Below are positions 17,938-26,262 of a stretch of DNA of 64,000 nt, one piece after another. Origin of the DNA: Thalassorhabdus alkalitolerans (lineage in GTDB: Bacteria > Bacillota > Bacilli > Bacillales > Marinococcaceae); assembly GCF_042656585.1 (NCBI RefSeq), contig NZ_JBHSPG010000023.1; one strand, 5' to 3'. A program made the translations under genes and the position numbers. Under the pieces are notes generated by a model. That model did not search any database. It saw only the letters and a program-made list of their open reading frames with translations, and had not been told where the DNA came from. How positions within the stretch are numbered: the first letter of the stretch is position 1; each line of letters starts with the position of its first letter.

Positions 17938-17967
17938 TTGACAGATACATATAATTAATAATATAAT
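17938..17967 (+). promoter_or_regulatory. Consensus sigma-A promoter for mpsC-family gene
   Basis: Perfect TTGACA and perfect TATAAT separated by 18 bases. The leader to the start codon is about 120 bases and contains short inverted repeats (GATGTTAAAGGGG/CTCCATC). Confidence 0.75.
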
Positions 17968-18093
17968 TCTTTTAACCTCTGATGTTAAAGGGGCTCCATC
18001 TTGCTAAGGGGCAAATGAGCAGTCTGTTATAAAGGTATTTATGACATACTGAAAATTTGTTATCTAAGCTATATTACTCGAGTGGAGGAAGCA

Positions 18094-18474
18094 ATGACTT
18101 CTCAGCAGCTTCGTAAAAAAGGTATGCTGGAATCCGAAATTAGTAAGGCTTTTACCCAGTGGGAAAAAGACTACCTAGGACGGGGATCAGTAAAAGTAAA
18201 AACAGATATTGTACGAAATATGATTATCGTAGTTGTTAACGGGATTTTAACGCCTGCGGAACAAGAGCTTGCCAAAGACAGACAGGGCATGCTTTCGATT
18301 AAGAAGATCAGAGCTGACTTGATTGAAACCGGCAACGCTCAACTGAAACAAATCATCTATGATATAACGGGTGAAAACGTGAAAAGCTTTCATACTGACA
18401 TCAGCATTCCTCAAGGGGAGCGTGTCATTATCTTTATGTTACATTCAGATCTTCAAGCGAAGGTCCCTTCATAA
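18094..18474 (+). CDS. MpsC-family (DUF2294) protein
   Basis: 126-residue soluble protein of the DUF2294 family, now named MpsC because relatives occur with the MpsA/MpsB inorganic-carbon/cation transport system. Visible features: N-terminal helix SEISKAFTQWEKDYLGRG, strand-rich core VRNMIIVVVNGILTPAEQ, and C-terminal TDISIPQGERVIIFML, typical of the family. The ATG at 18094 follows GGAGGAA with good spacing; a GTG four codons earlier overlaps that site. Downstream is an SbtA-type bicarbonate permease, supporting a role in dissolved inorganic carbon uptake, which is inference. A long terminator hairpin separates them, so co-transcription would need read-through. Confidence 0.8.
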   Translation: MTSQQLRKKGMLESEISKAFTQWEKDYLGRGSVKVKTDIVRNMIIVVVNGILTPAEQELAKDRQGMLSIKKIRADLIETGNAQLKQIIYDITGENVKSFHTDISIPQGERVIIFMLHSDLQAKVPS

Positions 18475-18515
18475 AATGGGAGATCATTTAAACGCAGAGA
18501 ATGCGAGTGAATGAT

Positions 18516-18587
18516 AAACCGACATTCATCTAAAAAGGAAGTGGGCAGCGACCCATGCATCCTTTTTACATGGTGTCGGTTTTTTTA
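18516..18587 (+). terminator. Long terminator hairpin after mpsC-family gene
   Basis: Nested stem AAACCGACA / TGTCGGTTT, AAAAAGGA / TCCTTTTT and TGGG / CCCA, ending in seven T. Unusually extended, so it could also work as a conditional attenuator before the permease gene. Confidence 0.85.
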
Positions 18588-18695
18588 TTGCCTTTATCTG
18601 CACCACACTGCTCGAGACACATCGCTTTGAATCGAAAACAATGCAAAAAATTAACGAATAAAAAAATGTAATAGATGGAAAGGGTGAAGAAACCG

Positions 18696-19706
18696 ATGGA
18701 AATTATCTTACAAAACCTGCTTTCGCCAATTATCTTATTTTTTATCCTGGGCATTGTGGCTTCCTTATTCAAGTCTGATCTTTCGTTTCCCAGCGGGTTA
18801 AGTGAAGCACTAAGTATTTATCTATTAATTGCCATTGGGATTAAGGGAGGAATTGAGCTTTCTAATTACTCCTTTCAAACAGTCATCACCCCGCTTGCCG
18901 GAACCCTTTTTCTAGGGATTTTAACTCCTGTGTTAACCCTTGTGATTCTAAAAGTTTTCTTTAAAATGGATCTTCATAATGCGATTGGTCTTGCAGCCAC
19001 CTACGGCTCTGTCAGTATTGTAACCTACGGTGCGGCGATTGCTTTCTTAGGAGATTTCGGTGTCAGCTACGAAAGCTTTATGAGCGCTATGGTTGTTGTC
19101 ATGGAAATTCCCGCGATATTAGTCGCCCTTATCCTATTCGGGATGGCCCAGAGTAAAAAGAAACAGCAGGATATGCCTGTACAAGGTGTTGGAATTGTAG
19201 CTCAGTCGCCAATTCCTCTCATTGATAAAAGTATTTTGCGGGAAAGCTTCTTTGGGAAAAGTGTTTTGCTTCTTTTAGGAAGCCTGCTGGTCGGGCTCGT
19301 AACTGGAGAAGAGGCTATCCCGATTGTCCAACCGTTATTTATGGATATGTACTACAGCATACTGATTCTTTTCTTGCTTAACATGGGGCTCATTGCCGGA
19401 AAGCGATTAAGTGTCATCAAAGAACACGGCATTAAGCTTATCTCACTGGGAATCGTTATTCCTGTAGTATACGGTGTTCTAGGTATTGTTACAGGATACG
19501 TTGTCGGCCTGTCTCAAGGAGGAGCAACCCTGATGGGAGTGTTAGCTGCTTCTGCTTCCTATATCGCAGCACCGGCTGCTCTTCGGGCGTCTGTGCCGAA
19601 GGCTAACCCATCTATTTATCTAGGGCTGGCTCTCGGAATAACCTTCCCGTTTAATCTAATTGTCGGCATACCGCTAATGTACGCTATTTCTCAGTGGTTT
19701 TACTAA
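18696..19706 (+). CDS. SbtA-type sodium-dependent bicarbonate permease
   Basis: 336 residues, about ten hydrophobic segments in two halves, with the family start MEIILQNLLSPIILFFILGI, conserved LLIAIGIKGGIEL, the AATYGSVSIVTYGAA segment of the first core domain and ASASYIAAPAALRASVPKANPS of the second. Cyanobacterial SbtA is a Na+/HCO3- symporter in the plasma membrane. The ATG at 18696 follows AAAGGGTGA; an ATG seven codons earlier is less suited. The PII-like regulator SbtB seen in cyanobacteria is not adjacent; an MpsC-family gene is. Terminator follows. Confidence 0.85.
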   Translation: MEIILQNLLSPIILFFILGIVASLFKSDLSFPSGLSEALSIYLLIAIGIKGGIELSNYSFQTVITPLAGTLFLGILTPVLTLVILKVFFKMDLHNAIGLAATYGSVSIVTYGAAIAFLGDFGVSYESFMSAMVVVMEIPAILVALILFGMAQSKKKQQDMPVQGVGIVAQSPIPLIDKSILRESFFGKSVLLLLGSLLVGLVTGEEAIPIVQPLFMDMYYSILILFLLNMGLIAGKRLSVIKEHGIKLISLGIVIPVVYGVLGIVTGYVVGLSQGGATLMGVLAASASYIAAPAALRASVPKANPSIYLGLALGITFPFNLIVGIPLMYAISQWFY

Positions 19707-19730
19707 AAAACTTTCGTACAGCAGTCCGTC

Positions 19731-19757
19731 CGGCTCCTTTGAGGAGCCGATTTTTTT
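19731..19757 (+). terminator. Permease terminator
   Basis: CGGCTCC / GGAGCCG hairpin with a short loop followed by A and seven T. Confidence 0.88.
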
Positions 19758-19883
19758 ATTCCATCTTGAAGTCTTCATTTTAATTTACTACAATAAAAGC
19801 GACCCTTGCAGAATATGTAAGAAACATTTGCAGCTGCATGAACAGGACTGTTTTGGATCAATAAGTATGAAAAGGAGTATAGT

Positions 19884-20072
19884 ATGCAGCTTATCCAAAT
19901 CATCTTTCCCTTACTAGTCTGTATTGCCGCCCTTGTTGTGACCTTAGGGCTGACAAGAAAAAAAGAGGAAAAATACGATCACCATGAAAGCATGTTTAAT
20001 ATGTCACTCATTTATTTAGCTATTATGCCAGCAGTTATTATTATTGTGGCAGGTGTCTTGATATTTTCGTAA
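19884..20072 (+). CDS. Small two-helix membrane protein, unknown
   Basis: 62 residues: hydrophobic helix at 4-23, charged loop RKKEEKYDHHESMFN, second helix at about 41-61. AAAGGAG precedes the ATG and a perfect hairpin terminator follows, so it is probably a real monocistronic gene. I do not recognise a family. Nothing in the surroundings fixes its role. Confidence 0.6.
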   Translation: MQLIQIIFPLLVCIAALVVTLGLTRKKEEKYDHHESMFNMSLIYLAIMPAVIIIVAGVLIFS

Positions 20073-20086
20073 GGAATCCTGATAGG

Positions 20087-20118
20087 AGCTCACTCGTAAC
20101 GAGTGAGCTTTCATTATT
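20087..20118 (+). terminator. Terminator of small membrane protein gene
   Basis: Perfect 10-bp stem AGCTCACTCG / CGAGTGAGCT with TAA loop and a T-containing tail. Confidence 0.75.
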
Positions 20119-20224
20119 TCTACAAAAATATCATCGCTTCTAAAAATGACAAATACATATTTTCTTCATAACTGGGCTTTATACTATACATAACCGAGAG
20201 ACCTAACATAGAGGAGAAAATGAA

Positions 20225-20929
20225 ATGAAGGACAAAATATTAATTGTAGATGACGAAAGCGAGATGAGAAAGCTTCTTCACGTTTGTATGTCACAGTCAC
20301 CCTCCTTCCAGGCAGACAGCGTGGAGTCTGGAGAGAAGGCTTTGGAAAAGATTGACGCAAACCATTATGATTTACTCCTTCTTGATATTATGATGCCGGG
20401 AATGAGCGGCCTTGAGGTAATTACATATATAAAAGAAAGAAGAAAGAAAGACATTCCTATTATACTCATCTCAGCCTTAGGAGAGACTGATGACGTCGTT
20501 AAAGGTCTTAATCTTGGTGCTGACGACTACATTGTGAAACCCTTTGAGCCAAAGGAGCTTCTGGCCCGTGTCTCTTCTGTAATCAGACGAACGGGAAAAA
20601 GACTTCAAGAAAACAGTGTTTTTACCATACATGGGTTGGCTATTAACGTGGAAAAAATGAGGGTGGCCTATAAAAATGAAATTATCTCTTTTACTTCAAA
20701 AGAGTTCAGCATCCTCAAAAGAATGGCAATGCATCCGGGAAGGGTGTATACGAGAGAGCAGCTGGTAGAGCTGGAGTGGCAGGATTTTTATGAAGGTGAG
20801 CCTAGAAATATTGATACACATGTTAAAAATATTCGAGAAAAGCTTAAAAAAGCCGGCTGCTCCACACAGGTCATAAAAACAGTGTGGGGCGTTGGATACC
20901 AGGTAGCTGAAGAGGATCGAACAAAATGA
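20225..20929 (+). CDS. OmpR-family response regulator
   Basis: 234 residues. Receiver domain 1-120 with acidic pocket DD at 9-10, phospho-acceptor Asp 54 in LLLLDIMMPG and the Lys of DYIVKPF; OmpR/PhoB winged helix in the C-terminal half (FTSKEFSILKRMAMHPGRVYTREQL, quoted in part; DTHVKNIREKLKK; KTVWGVGYQV). GAGGAG upstream. It overlaps the histidine kinase by 4 bases and, with two lipoprotein genes behind, forms a sensory operon. Signal unknown. Confidence 0.93.
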   Translation: MKDKILIVDDESEMRKLLHVCMSQSPSFQADSVESGEKALEKIDANHYDLLLLDIMMPGMSGLEVITYIKERRKKDIPIILISALGETDDVVKGLNLGADDYIVKPFEPKELLARVSSVIRRTGKRLQENSVFTIHGLAINVEKMRVAYKNEIISFTSKEFSILKRMAMHPGRVYTREQLVELEWQDFYEGEPRNIDTHVKNIREKLKKAGCSTQVIKTVWGVGYQVAEEDRTK

Positions 20930-22329
20930 AGCTTTCCTATAAGATCGTTTTTATTTTTATGAGTGTGCTCCTTGTAACCATCATAGCTATGGCTGTTCCT
21001 TTTTATTATATATCAGAATCCTTTTATAAAAATCACGTCATACAAGAGGTGGAGAACAGGCTTTCAGCGCACAGCAATGTATTTTTGGATCATCCAAGTG
21101 AAACCACGGTTTACCACATAGTAGAAATGGAAAATCAGGAAAAGGTTAATTTTATTTTGTATGATGAACAGCTCGAGCCTGTGGCTCAGACAGATAACAT
21201 TACCCCTCAGCTGAGAGAAGAGTACAGCCGGTGGGTAACTGAACATGTGCTGGAAATGGAGGCGGGAACCTTCGAAGGAAGGACAGGTCTCGTAGAAATG
21301 GAGGGGCAGGCACATATTGCCCATATTTGGTCTATGTACCCTGTCACGGATGATGAAGGGGTTCTTGGCTATATGTTCATTGACCAAGACACAGGGGAGT
21401 TTAATGAGCCAAGAGTAAATTTGTTGATTATCTTACTTGTTATGTGCTTCTTTGTGTTTATTCTTGGTTTTCTCGCTTTTTTGTTCTTATCCAAGCGTTT
21501 GACTCAGCCACTGGTGGAAATGGGAGAAATGACACATCAAATTGCTTCTGGAAAATATAATGTGATTTTGGATACAAAAGGTGAGGGAGAAGTAAAAGAT
21601 CTGGAAAATGATATCCAGAGCATGGCTGATCAGCTTCAGCGTTACAGCAAGAGCAGACGGGAGTTTTTGTCACATATTTCTCACGATTTGCGAACGCCCA
21701 TCACGTATATTAAAGCCTATTCATCTATTATGAAAGATGAGACGGGGATTTCAGAGGAATGGAGAGAGTACCTCGAAGTCATCTCTCAGCAGTCTAACCG
21801 GCTGGAAGGACTGGTTCAGGACCTTTTTCAGTTATCGCGTCTGGAAGAAGGAAAGGTTGAGATTGAAAAAGAGATGACCGAGATAAAACCTTGGCTCAGT
21901 GAACTATTGATTCAATATAAGAGGACCTTCAGTGAAAAAGATATCACGTGTTCATTGAAGGCAGACCATCAAAACATAAAGGTCTCTCTTGACCCAAAAA
22001 AGTTCCACCAGATCGTTGTTAACTTGCTGGAAAACAGTCTTAGATATACAGAAGCCGGCGGGAAGATTTCTTTTTTACTTTATGAGAAAGACAAAGAGGT
22101 ATCACTCGTTATAAGTGATACAGGGAAAGGCATACCTGAAGAAGATCTTCCTTATGTTTGGGATCGTTTTTACCGAGTGGATAAATCCAGATCTTCAGAA
22201 AATGGTGGAAGCGGCCTTGGGCTTGCCATAGTAAAGAAACTTGTTGATCTGCACGGTGGGGAAATTTTGCTAAGCAGCACAAAAGGAAAAGGAACAACAT
22301 TTACAATTACGTTACCAAAAAAAGGGTAG
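20926..22329 (+). CDS. Sensor histidine kinase
   Basis: 467-residue membrane kinase. Signal anchor at about 7-28, an extracytoplasmic sensor domain of about 135 residues, second membrane helix near 165-190, HAMP (KRLTQPLVEMGEMTHQIASG), dimerisation H-box FLSHISHDLRTPITYIKAYS with the phospho-His, then HATPase with NLLENSLRYT, DTGKGIPEED, and GGSGLGLAIVKKL. It is the partner of the overlapping response regulator. Only 16 bases separate its stop from the following lipoprotein gene, suggesting the lipoprotein is part of the same sensory or response unit. Confidence 0.93.
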   Translation: MKLSYKIVFIFMSVLLVTIIAMAVPFYYISESFYKNHVIQEVENRLSAHSNVFLDHPSETTVYHIVEMENQEKVNFILYDEQLEPVAQTDNITPQLREEYSRWVTEHVLEMEAGTFEGRTGLVEMEGQAHIAHIWSMYPVTDDEGVLGYMFIDQDTGEFNEPRVNLLIILLVMCFFVFILGFLAFLFLSKRLTQPLVEMGEMTHQIASGKYNVILDTKGEGEVKDLENDIQSMADQLQRYSKSRREFLSHISHDLRTPITYIKAYSSIMKDETGISEEWREYLEVISQQSNRLEGLVQDLFQLSRLEEGKVEIEKEMTEIKPWLSELLIQYKRTFSEKDITCSLKADHQNIKVSLDPKKFHQIVVNLLENSLRYTEAGGKISFLLYEKDKEVSLVISDTGKGIPEEDLPYVWDRFYRVDKSRSSENGGSGLGLAIVKKLVDLHGGEILLSSTKGKGTTFTITLPKKG

Positions 22330-22345
22330 AAATTTGGAGGAAGCA

Positions 22346-23257
22346 ATGAAGAACTTTAGCTTACCTATCGTAGTAATCTTGTTATTAGCTTTACCAGCAT
22401 GTGGGTCAGCAGAGGAAACAAAAGGTGAGTCTTTGACACATATCCATGGGTTATCATACAGCTTGAGCAAGCCGGGTGATCTTTACATTAGTACACATCA
22501 TGGTCTTCTTCATATGTCTGGTGAGCGTGAATGGACGTGGATAGGAGAAGAACAAGAGCGCCATGATTTAATGGGGTTTTCCATTATAAATAAAGAAACG
22601 ATGATTTCAAGCGGCCATCCTGCCCCTTCTTCACATTTACAAGACCCTCTTGGGATCATTAAAAGCAACGATGGCGGGCAAACCTGGGAGCCTGTAGCTC
22701 TTCATGGAGAAGCAGACTTTCATCTTTTAGAAGCGAACAGTTTAAATAACCGCATGTATGGAATTGATGCGGCAAACTCAGAATTTTTTAGAACAGATAA
22801 CAGTGGCGAGAGCTGGGAGGCCATTCAAACAGAGGGTTTCCCTGAAGACCTGCACGAGGTAAACGCTCTTGTTTCTCACTATCTTCAGCCAGCACATCTT
22901 TTAGCGGGGACAAAGAAAGGAATTTATAAGTCTCTTGATGGAGGAAAATCGTGGAAAAAACTTCACCAGGATAAGACGTTTTCCGGTGCGGTCAACGACC
23001 GCCATAATTCCGAGCAAGTGTATGCCTACATGCCGGGTAATGGCTTGGGCTTAATGAAGAGTAAGGATTTTGGTCACACGTGGGAGAGCATGGACTTTAG
23101 GCTGAACGACGACAATTTTGTTACATTTATTGATGTGCATCCAGAAAACCCGGAAGAAATCTCAATAGCCACGTCAAATGAATCCATCTACCAAACACAG
23201 GATGGAGGTGAAACCTGGGAATCCCTTGTCATAGAGGGGACTACTCAGGATAAATAA
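22346..23257 (+). CDS. Asp-box (BNR) beta-propeller lipoprotein, F510_1955-type
   Basis: 303 residues. Lipobox LPAC near residue 20 (signal peptidase II site) predicts a membrane-anchored extracellular protein. Five Asp-box motifs are visible: SNDGGQTW, TDNSGESW, SLDGGKSW, SKDFGHTW and TQDGGETW, the repeat of sialidase/sortilin-like propellers. Catalytic residues of a glycosidase cannot be confirmed; the 'glycosylhydrolase' family name is by homology only. The ATG at 22346 follows TTGGAGGAA; the in-frame TTG four codons earlier overlaps it. Fits as third gene of the two-component operon. Terminator follows. Confidence 0.82.
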   Translation: MKNFSLPIVVILLLALPACGSAEETKGESLTHIHGLSYSLSKPGDLYISTHHGLLHMSGEREWTWIGEEQERHDLMGFSIINKETMISSGHPAPSSHLQDPLGIIKSNDGGQTWEPVALHGEADFHLLEANSLNNRMYGIDAANSEFFRTDNSGESWEAIQTEGFPEDLHEVNALVSHYLQPAHLLAGTKKGIYKSLDGGKSWKKLHQDKTFSGAVNDRHNSEQVYAYMPGNGLGLMKSKDFGHTWESMDFRLNDDNFVTFIDVHPENPEEISIATSNESIYQTQDGGETWESLVIEGTTQDK

Positions 23258-23267
23258 ACATCCTGAC

Positions 23268-23302
23268 AGGGGCAGTTCTCAAATTGAGAACTGTCTCTTT
23301 TG
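23268..23302 (+). terminator. Terminator of two-component/lipoprotein operon
   Basis: Stem CAGTTCTCAA / TTGAGAACTG, loop minimal, followed by TCTCTTTTG. Confidence 0.75.
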
Positions 23303-23397
23303 ATTTACCTTCACTTCTCCAAAACTTGTTCTTCTTCATACTAAAACCATAATTTAATCTTATGATGATACAAATGCAGCCATTCTAAAATGCAGAT

Positions 23398-23427
23398 AGG
23401 AGCGGGAAGGGCAATTCTCGCAGTCCT
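23398..23427 (+). promoter_or_regulatory. Leader hairpin before His-rich lipoprotein
   Basis: AGGA-GCGGGAA / TTCTCGC-AG-TCCT forms an 11-bp interrupted stem about 60 bases before the start codon of the next gene. A weak promoter (TTGTTC-N18-TAATTT, 23326-23355) lies before it. Could be a structured regulatory leader; no known riboswitch class is recognised. Confidence 0.3.
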
Positions 23428-23488
23428 GCTGAAGACCAAGGTTGTATAGGAAGAAGTAACAAAGCCGAAAAAAAGGAGAGTTGGAAAA

Positions 23489-24826
23489 ATGAAAAAAAGA
23501 CTGCTATACATAAGTGCGCTATCAGGTGTTTTGCTACTTAGTGGATGTAATAGCGAAGAAGAACCACAAACTGATAACGAAACTGCTGGTGGTCATGAAG
23601 ATCATATAGAAGAAATGGAAGAACTCCATGAAGATCATATGGGAGATGGTCACGGCAGTCATGAGGACCATGGTGAAGGACATGGAGAGCACCACAGTGA
23701 AAGCACGGCAGAGGAAATTAAAGCAGAGGCAGGGGAAGAGACTGGTACATTTAACGAAAGAGCCGCGGATGGTTTGCTTGTAAGTCAGACAAAAAATATA
23801 ACAAGAATAGAAGAAAATGAATTAGAGGATTTATCTATTGCGGTTTCACAGACAATTTGGCCGTCTACTCATGAAGAAAACCAGCCTGGAACAGTAATAA
23901 TGGTTCCAGAAGATCATTGGCAAGTTGCCTTAGCGGGATTAAATCTAGTTCATCACCCTAATGACGGGCCTGCTTTATTTACTGGTTCAGACAGCATTTC
24001 GGACAGTGTGTTGGCTGAGATAGAACGACTTCAGCCAAAAGGAAATGAGGATGGGACGGAAGTAATTGTCATGGGAGACGTGGATGAAAATGTTCTAGAT
24101 CAGCTTAATGGTTATGAAACTGAACATATCACAGCAGAAACTCCCGCAGCTTTTGCAGCGAAAATAGATGAAGCATATGCAGAAGTGACAGGGAACATAA
24201 CAGAAAACATTATTATTGGTTCATTGGAAGATGAGGACCAGACCCTTACTTCTATTGCTGGACACTGGATTGCCCATATGGAAGAAGGCCTGTTGTATGT
24301 AGCTGAAAATGAGATTCCGTCAGAAACCATAGAAGCGTTGGAAAAAAGAGAAGGGGAAGCTAACATATATGTATTAGGCTCTGAAACCATTATCTCTGAA
24401 GAGGTTGCTGACCAGCTTGGTGAATATGGAAACGTAGAAAGAATGGAAGGGGAGTCTCCCGCAGAGCTATCTGTAGAATTTGCTCAGTTTAGAGATGAAG
24501 AGAATGAATTCGGCTGGGGGATTGATGAACCAGGACACGGGCTTACCTTTGTTTCAACAAACACACCAGAGCTTGCAATACCTGGAGCGGCATTTGCCCA
24601 CCTGGGGAAACATACTCCTCTGATTTGGCTCGAAGAAGGGGAATTAGGTGAGGAGATGTATGAGTATTTTTCTCTCTTAAAGCCTGTGTTTGAAAACGAT
24701 CCTATGGAAGGGCCTTATAACCACGGTTATGTGCTAGGGACTTTTGAAGATATATCCTTTCAGACGCAGGGTATTATTGATGAAAAACTGGAAATCGAAG
24801 GACTGCATGGCCACGGCGGGCATTAA
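23489..24826 (+). CDS. His-rich lipoprotein with cell-wall-binding-2-like repeats
   Basis: 445 residues. Lipobox LLSGC near residue 19. Residues 34-70 are packed with His, Asp and Glu (HEDHMGDGHGSHEDHGEGHG), a probable divalent-metal-binding tail. The rest resembles three degenerate CWB2 repeats, for example GPALFTGSDSISDSVLAEIE followed by TEVIVMGDVDENVLDQL, and later ANIYVLGSETIISEEVADQL. A final HGHGGH adds His. AAAAGGAGAG upstream. It follows the two-component/Asp-box operon but has its own leader. Role in metal acquisition, buffering or sensing at the wall is inference. Confidence 0.72.
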   Translation: MKKRLLYISALSGVLLLSGCNSEEEPQTDNETAGGHEDHIEEMEELHEDHMGDGHGSHEDHGEGHGEHHSESTAEEIKAEAGEETGTFNERAADGLLVSQTKNITRIEENELEDLSIAVSQTIWPSTHEENQPGTVIMVPEDHWQVALAGLNLVHHPNDGPALFTGSDSISDSVLAEIERLQPKGNEDGTEVIVMGDVDENVLDQLNGYETEHITAETPAAFAAKIDEAYAEVTGNITENIIIGSLEDEDQTLTSIAGHWIAHMEEGLLYVAENEIPSETIEALEKREGEANIYVLGSETIISEEVADQLGEYGNVERMEGESPAELSVEFAQFRDEENEFGWGIDEPGHGLTFVSTNTPELAIPGAAFAHLGKHTPLIWLEEGELGEEMYEYFSLLKPVFENDPMEGPYNHGYVLGTFEDISFQTQGIIDEKLEIEGLHGHGGH

Positions 24827-24953
24827 TCTATAGGATACACTTGGTGGGACGGAGTAACAAGACGTTTCAAAGGATCCTGTAGTAAAAAGGATTATGTAGT
24901 AAAAAGGATCATGAAGGCTTCTGCACCACTTGTGCAACCAAAATTATGTAAAC

Positions 24954-24991
24954 CAAAAGGCTGCTATAAAGTCATACTCTAGCAGCCTTTT
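24954..24991. terminator. Bidirectional terminator between lipoprotein gene and rocD
   Basis: 12-bp stem AAAAGGCTGCTA / TAGCAGCCTTTT flanked by A-run on the left and T-run on the right, serving convergent transcripts. Confidence 0.85.
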
Positions 24992-25008
24992 TGTCTCTTT
25001 GTTGTGTT

Positions 25009-26205
25009 TTATTTTTTATTAAGAACCTTATAAATCTTTTCAATCGCCCAGTCCAGATCCTTTTTTTCAATGGTAAGAGGGGGAGCAAAACGAATCACTT
25101 TTTCGTGAGTTTCTTTACAAAGGAGCCCTTCGTCTTTCAATTCCTCGCAATATTTTCTTGCAGGCTCTGTCAATTCAAGGCCGATAAACAGGCCCCTCCC
25201 CCTTACTTCTTTAATTTTCGGGTTAGAAATTTTTCTTAACTTTTCTTTTACATATTCACCAAGCTCAAAAGAGCGCTGAATGAGATTTTCCTCTTCAATT
25301 ACTTCTAAGGCTGCTATGGACACAGCGCAGGCAAGTGGGTTGCCTCCAAATGTAGAACCATGGGAGCCGGGTTCAAAGACGCCTAAAATGTCTCTGTCAG
25401 CTGCAACCACCGAAATTGGAAACACACCGCCACCTAACGCTTTTCCTAAGATGTACATATCGGGTGTTACGTTTTCCCAATCACAGGCAAATCGTTTACC
25501 GGAGCGGCCGAGACCAGACTGAATTTCATCGGCAATAAAAAGTACATTGTGCTTGCGGCACAACTCAAGGGCCTTTGATAAATATCCTTCAGGAGGGATC
25601 TGGATGCCTGCTTCTCCTTGTATAGGTTCGATCAAAAAAGCAGCCGTGTTTGCAGTGACAGCTTCTTGCAAAGCCGTAAGGTCTCCAAATGGAACCACCT
25701 TAATGCCTGGCAGCATCGGTCCAAAATTCCGCTTATATTCTTCATTGGAGGAGAGGGAAACAGCTGTCATTGTCCTCCCGTGAAAGTTCTCCTCCGCCAC
25801 AATGATTTCTGCCTGGTTACCAGGTACTCCTTTCACTTCGTAGGCCCAGCGTCGTGCGGCTTTAACTGCCGTTTCTACAGCCTCTGCTCCCGTGTTCATA
25901 GGAAGAACCATATTTTTGCCGGTCAGCTCTGCAACCTTTTCGTAGAAAGGAGCGAGCTGGTCGTTATGGAAAGCACGAGAGGTTAAGGTAATCTTATCGG
26001 CCTGGGTTTTGAGAGCGTTGATAATTTTTGGATGACAGTGTCCCTGATTAACGGCTGAATAAGCACTTAGCATATCAAGATACCGGTTTCCTTCCGGGTC
26101 TTTCACCCAGGCACCCTTCCCTTCGGCTATGACAATAGGAAGGGGGTGGTAGTTTTTGGCGCCAATTTTTTCTGTTGTTTCGATGATTCCCTTTGAGGTG
26201 GTCAC
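25009..26205 (-). CDS. rocD: Ornithine aminotransferase
   Basis: 398-residue PLP enzyme converting ornithine plus 2-oxoglutarate to glutamate-5-semialdehyde and glutamate. Very close to B. subtilis RocD: NYHPLPIVIAEGKGAWVKDP, MLSAYSAVNQGH, SRAFHNDQLAPFYEK, NTGAEAVETAVKAARRW, ADEIQSGLGRSG and the PLP-lysine in ILGKALGGGVFP. GTG start with TAAGGAGGAAT. It lies 57 bases behind arginase on the same strand, so the pair turns arginine into glutamate semialdehyde plus urea; proline/P5C dehydrogenase and the permeases are not here. Confidence 0.95.
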   Translation of the reverse strand: MTTSKGIIETTEKIGAKNYHPLPIVIAEGKGAWVKDPEGNRYLDMLSAYSAVNQGHCHPKIINALKTQADKITLTSRAFHNDQLAPFYEKVAELTGKNMVLPMNTGAEAVETAVKAARRWAYEVKGVPGNQAEIIVAEENFHGRTMTAVSLSSNEEYKRNFGPMLPGIKVVPFGDLTALQEAVTANTAAFLIEPIQGEAGIQIPPEGYLSKALELCRKHNVLFIADEIQSGLGRSGKRFACDWENVTPDMYILGKALGGGVFPISVVAADRDILGVFEPGSHGSTFGGNPLACAVSIAALEVIEEENLIQRSFELGEYVKEKLRKISNPKIKEVRGRGLFIGLELTEPARKYCEELKDEGLLCKETHEKVIRFAPPLTIEKKDLDWAIEKIYKVLNKK

Positions 26206-26262
26206 ATAGATTCCTCCTTATCGCAGGAGCAGCAGGCTGCTTTTTCTTTTTTTATCGCTATA

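Noticed and set aside
17653..17958. 101-codon reading frame between NERD and mpsC-family genes
   Set aside because: No ribosome binding site or recognisable domain, overlaps a consensus promoter and contains repeat-like GC-rich DNA; kept only as intergenic description.
23398..23450. Resemblance to the core of a cobalamin riboswitch
   Set aside because: Some words are similar, but the B12-box and the conserved upstream helices are missing; retained only as a generic leader hairpin.
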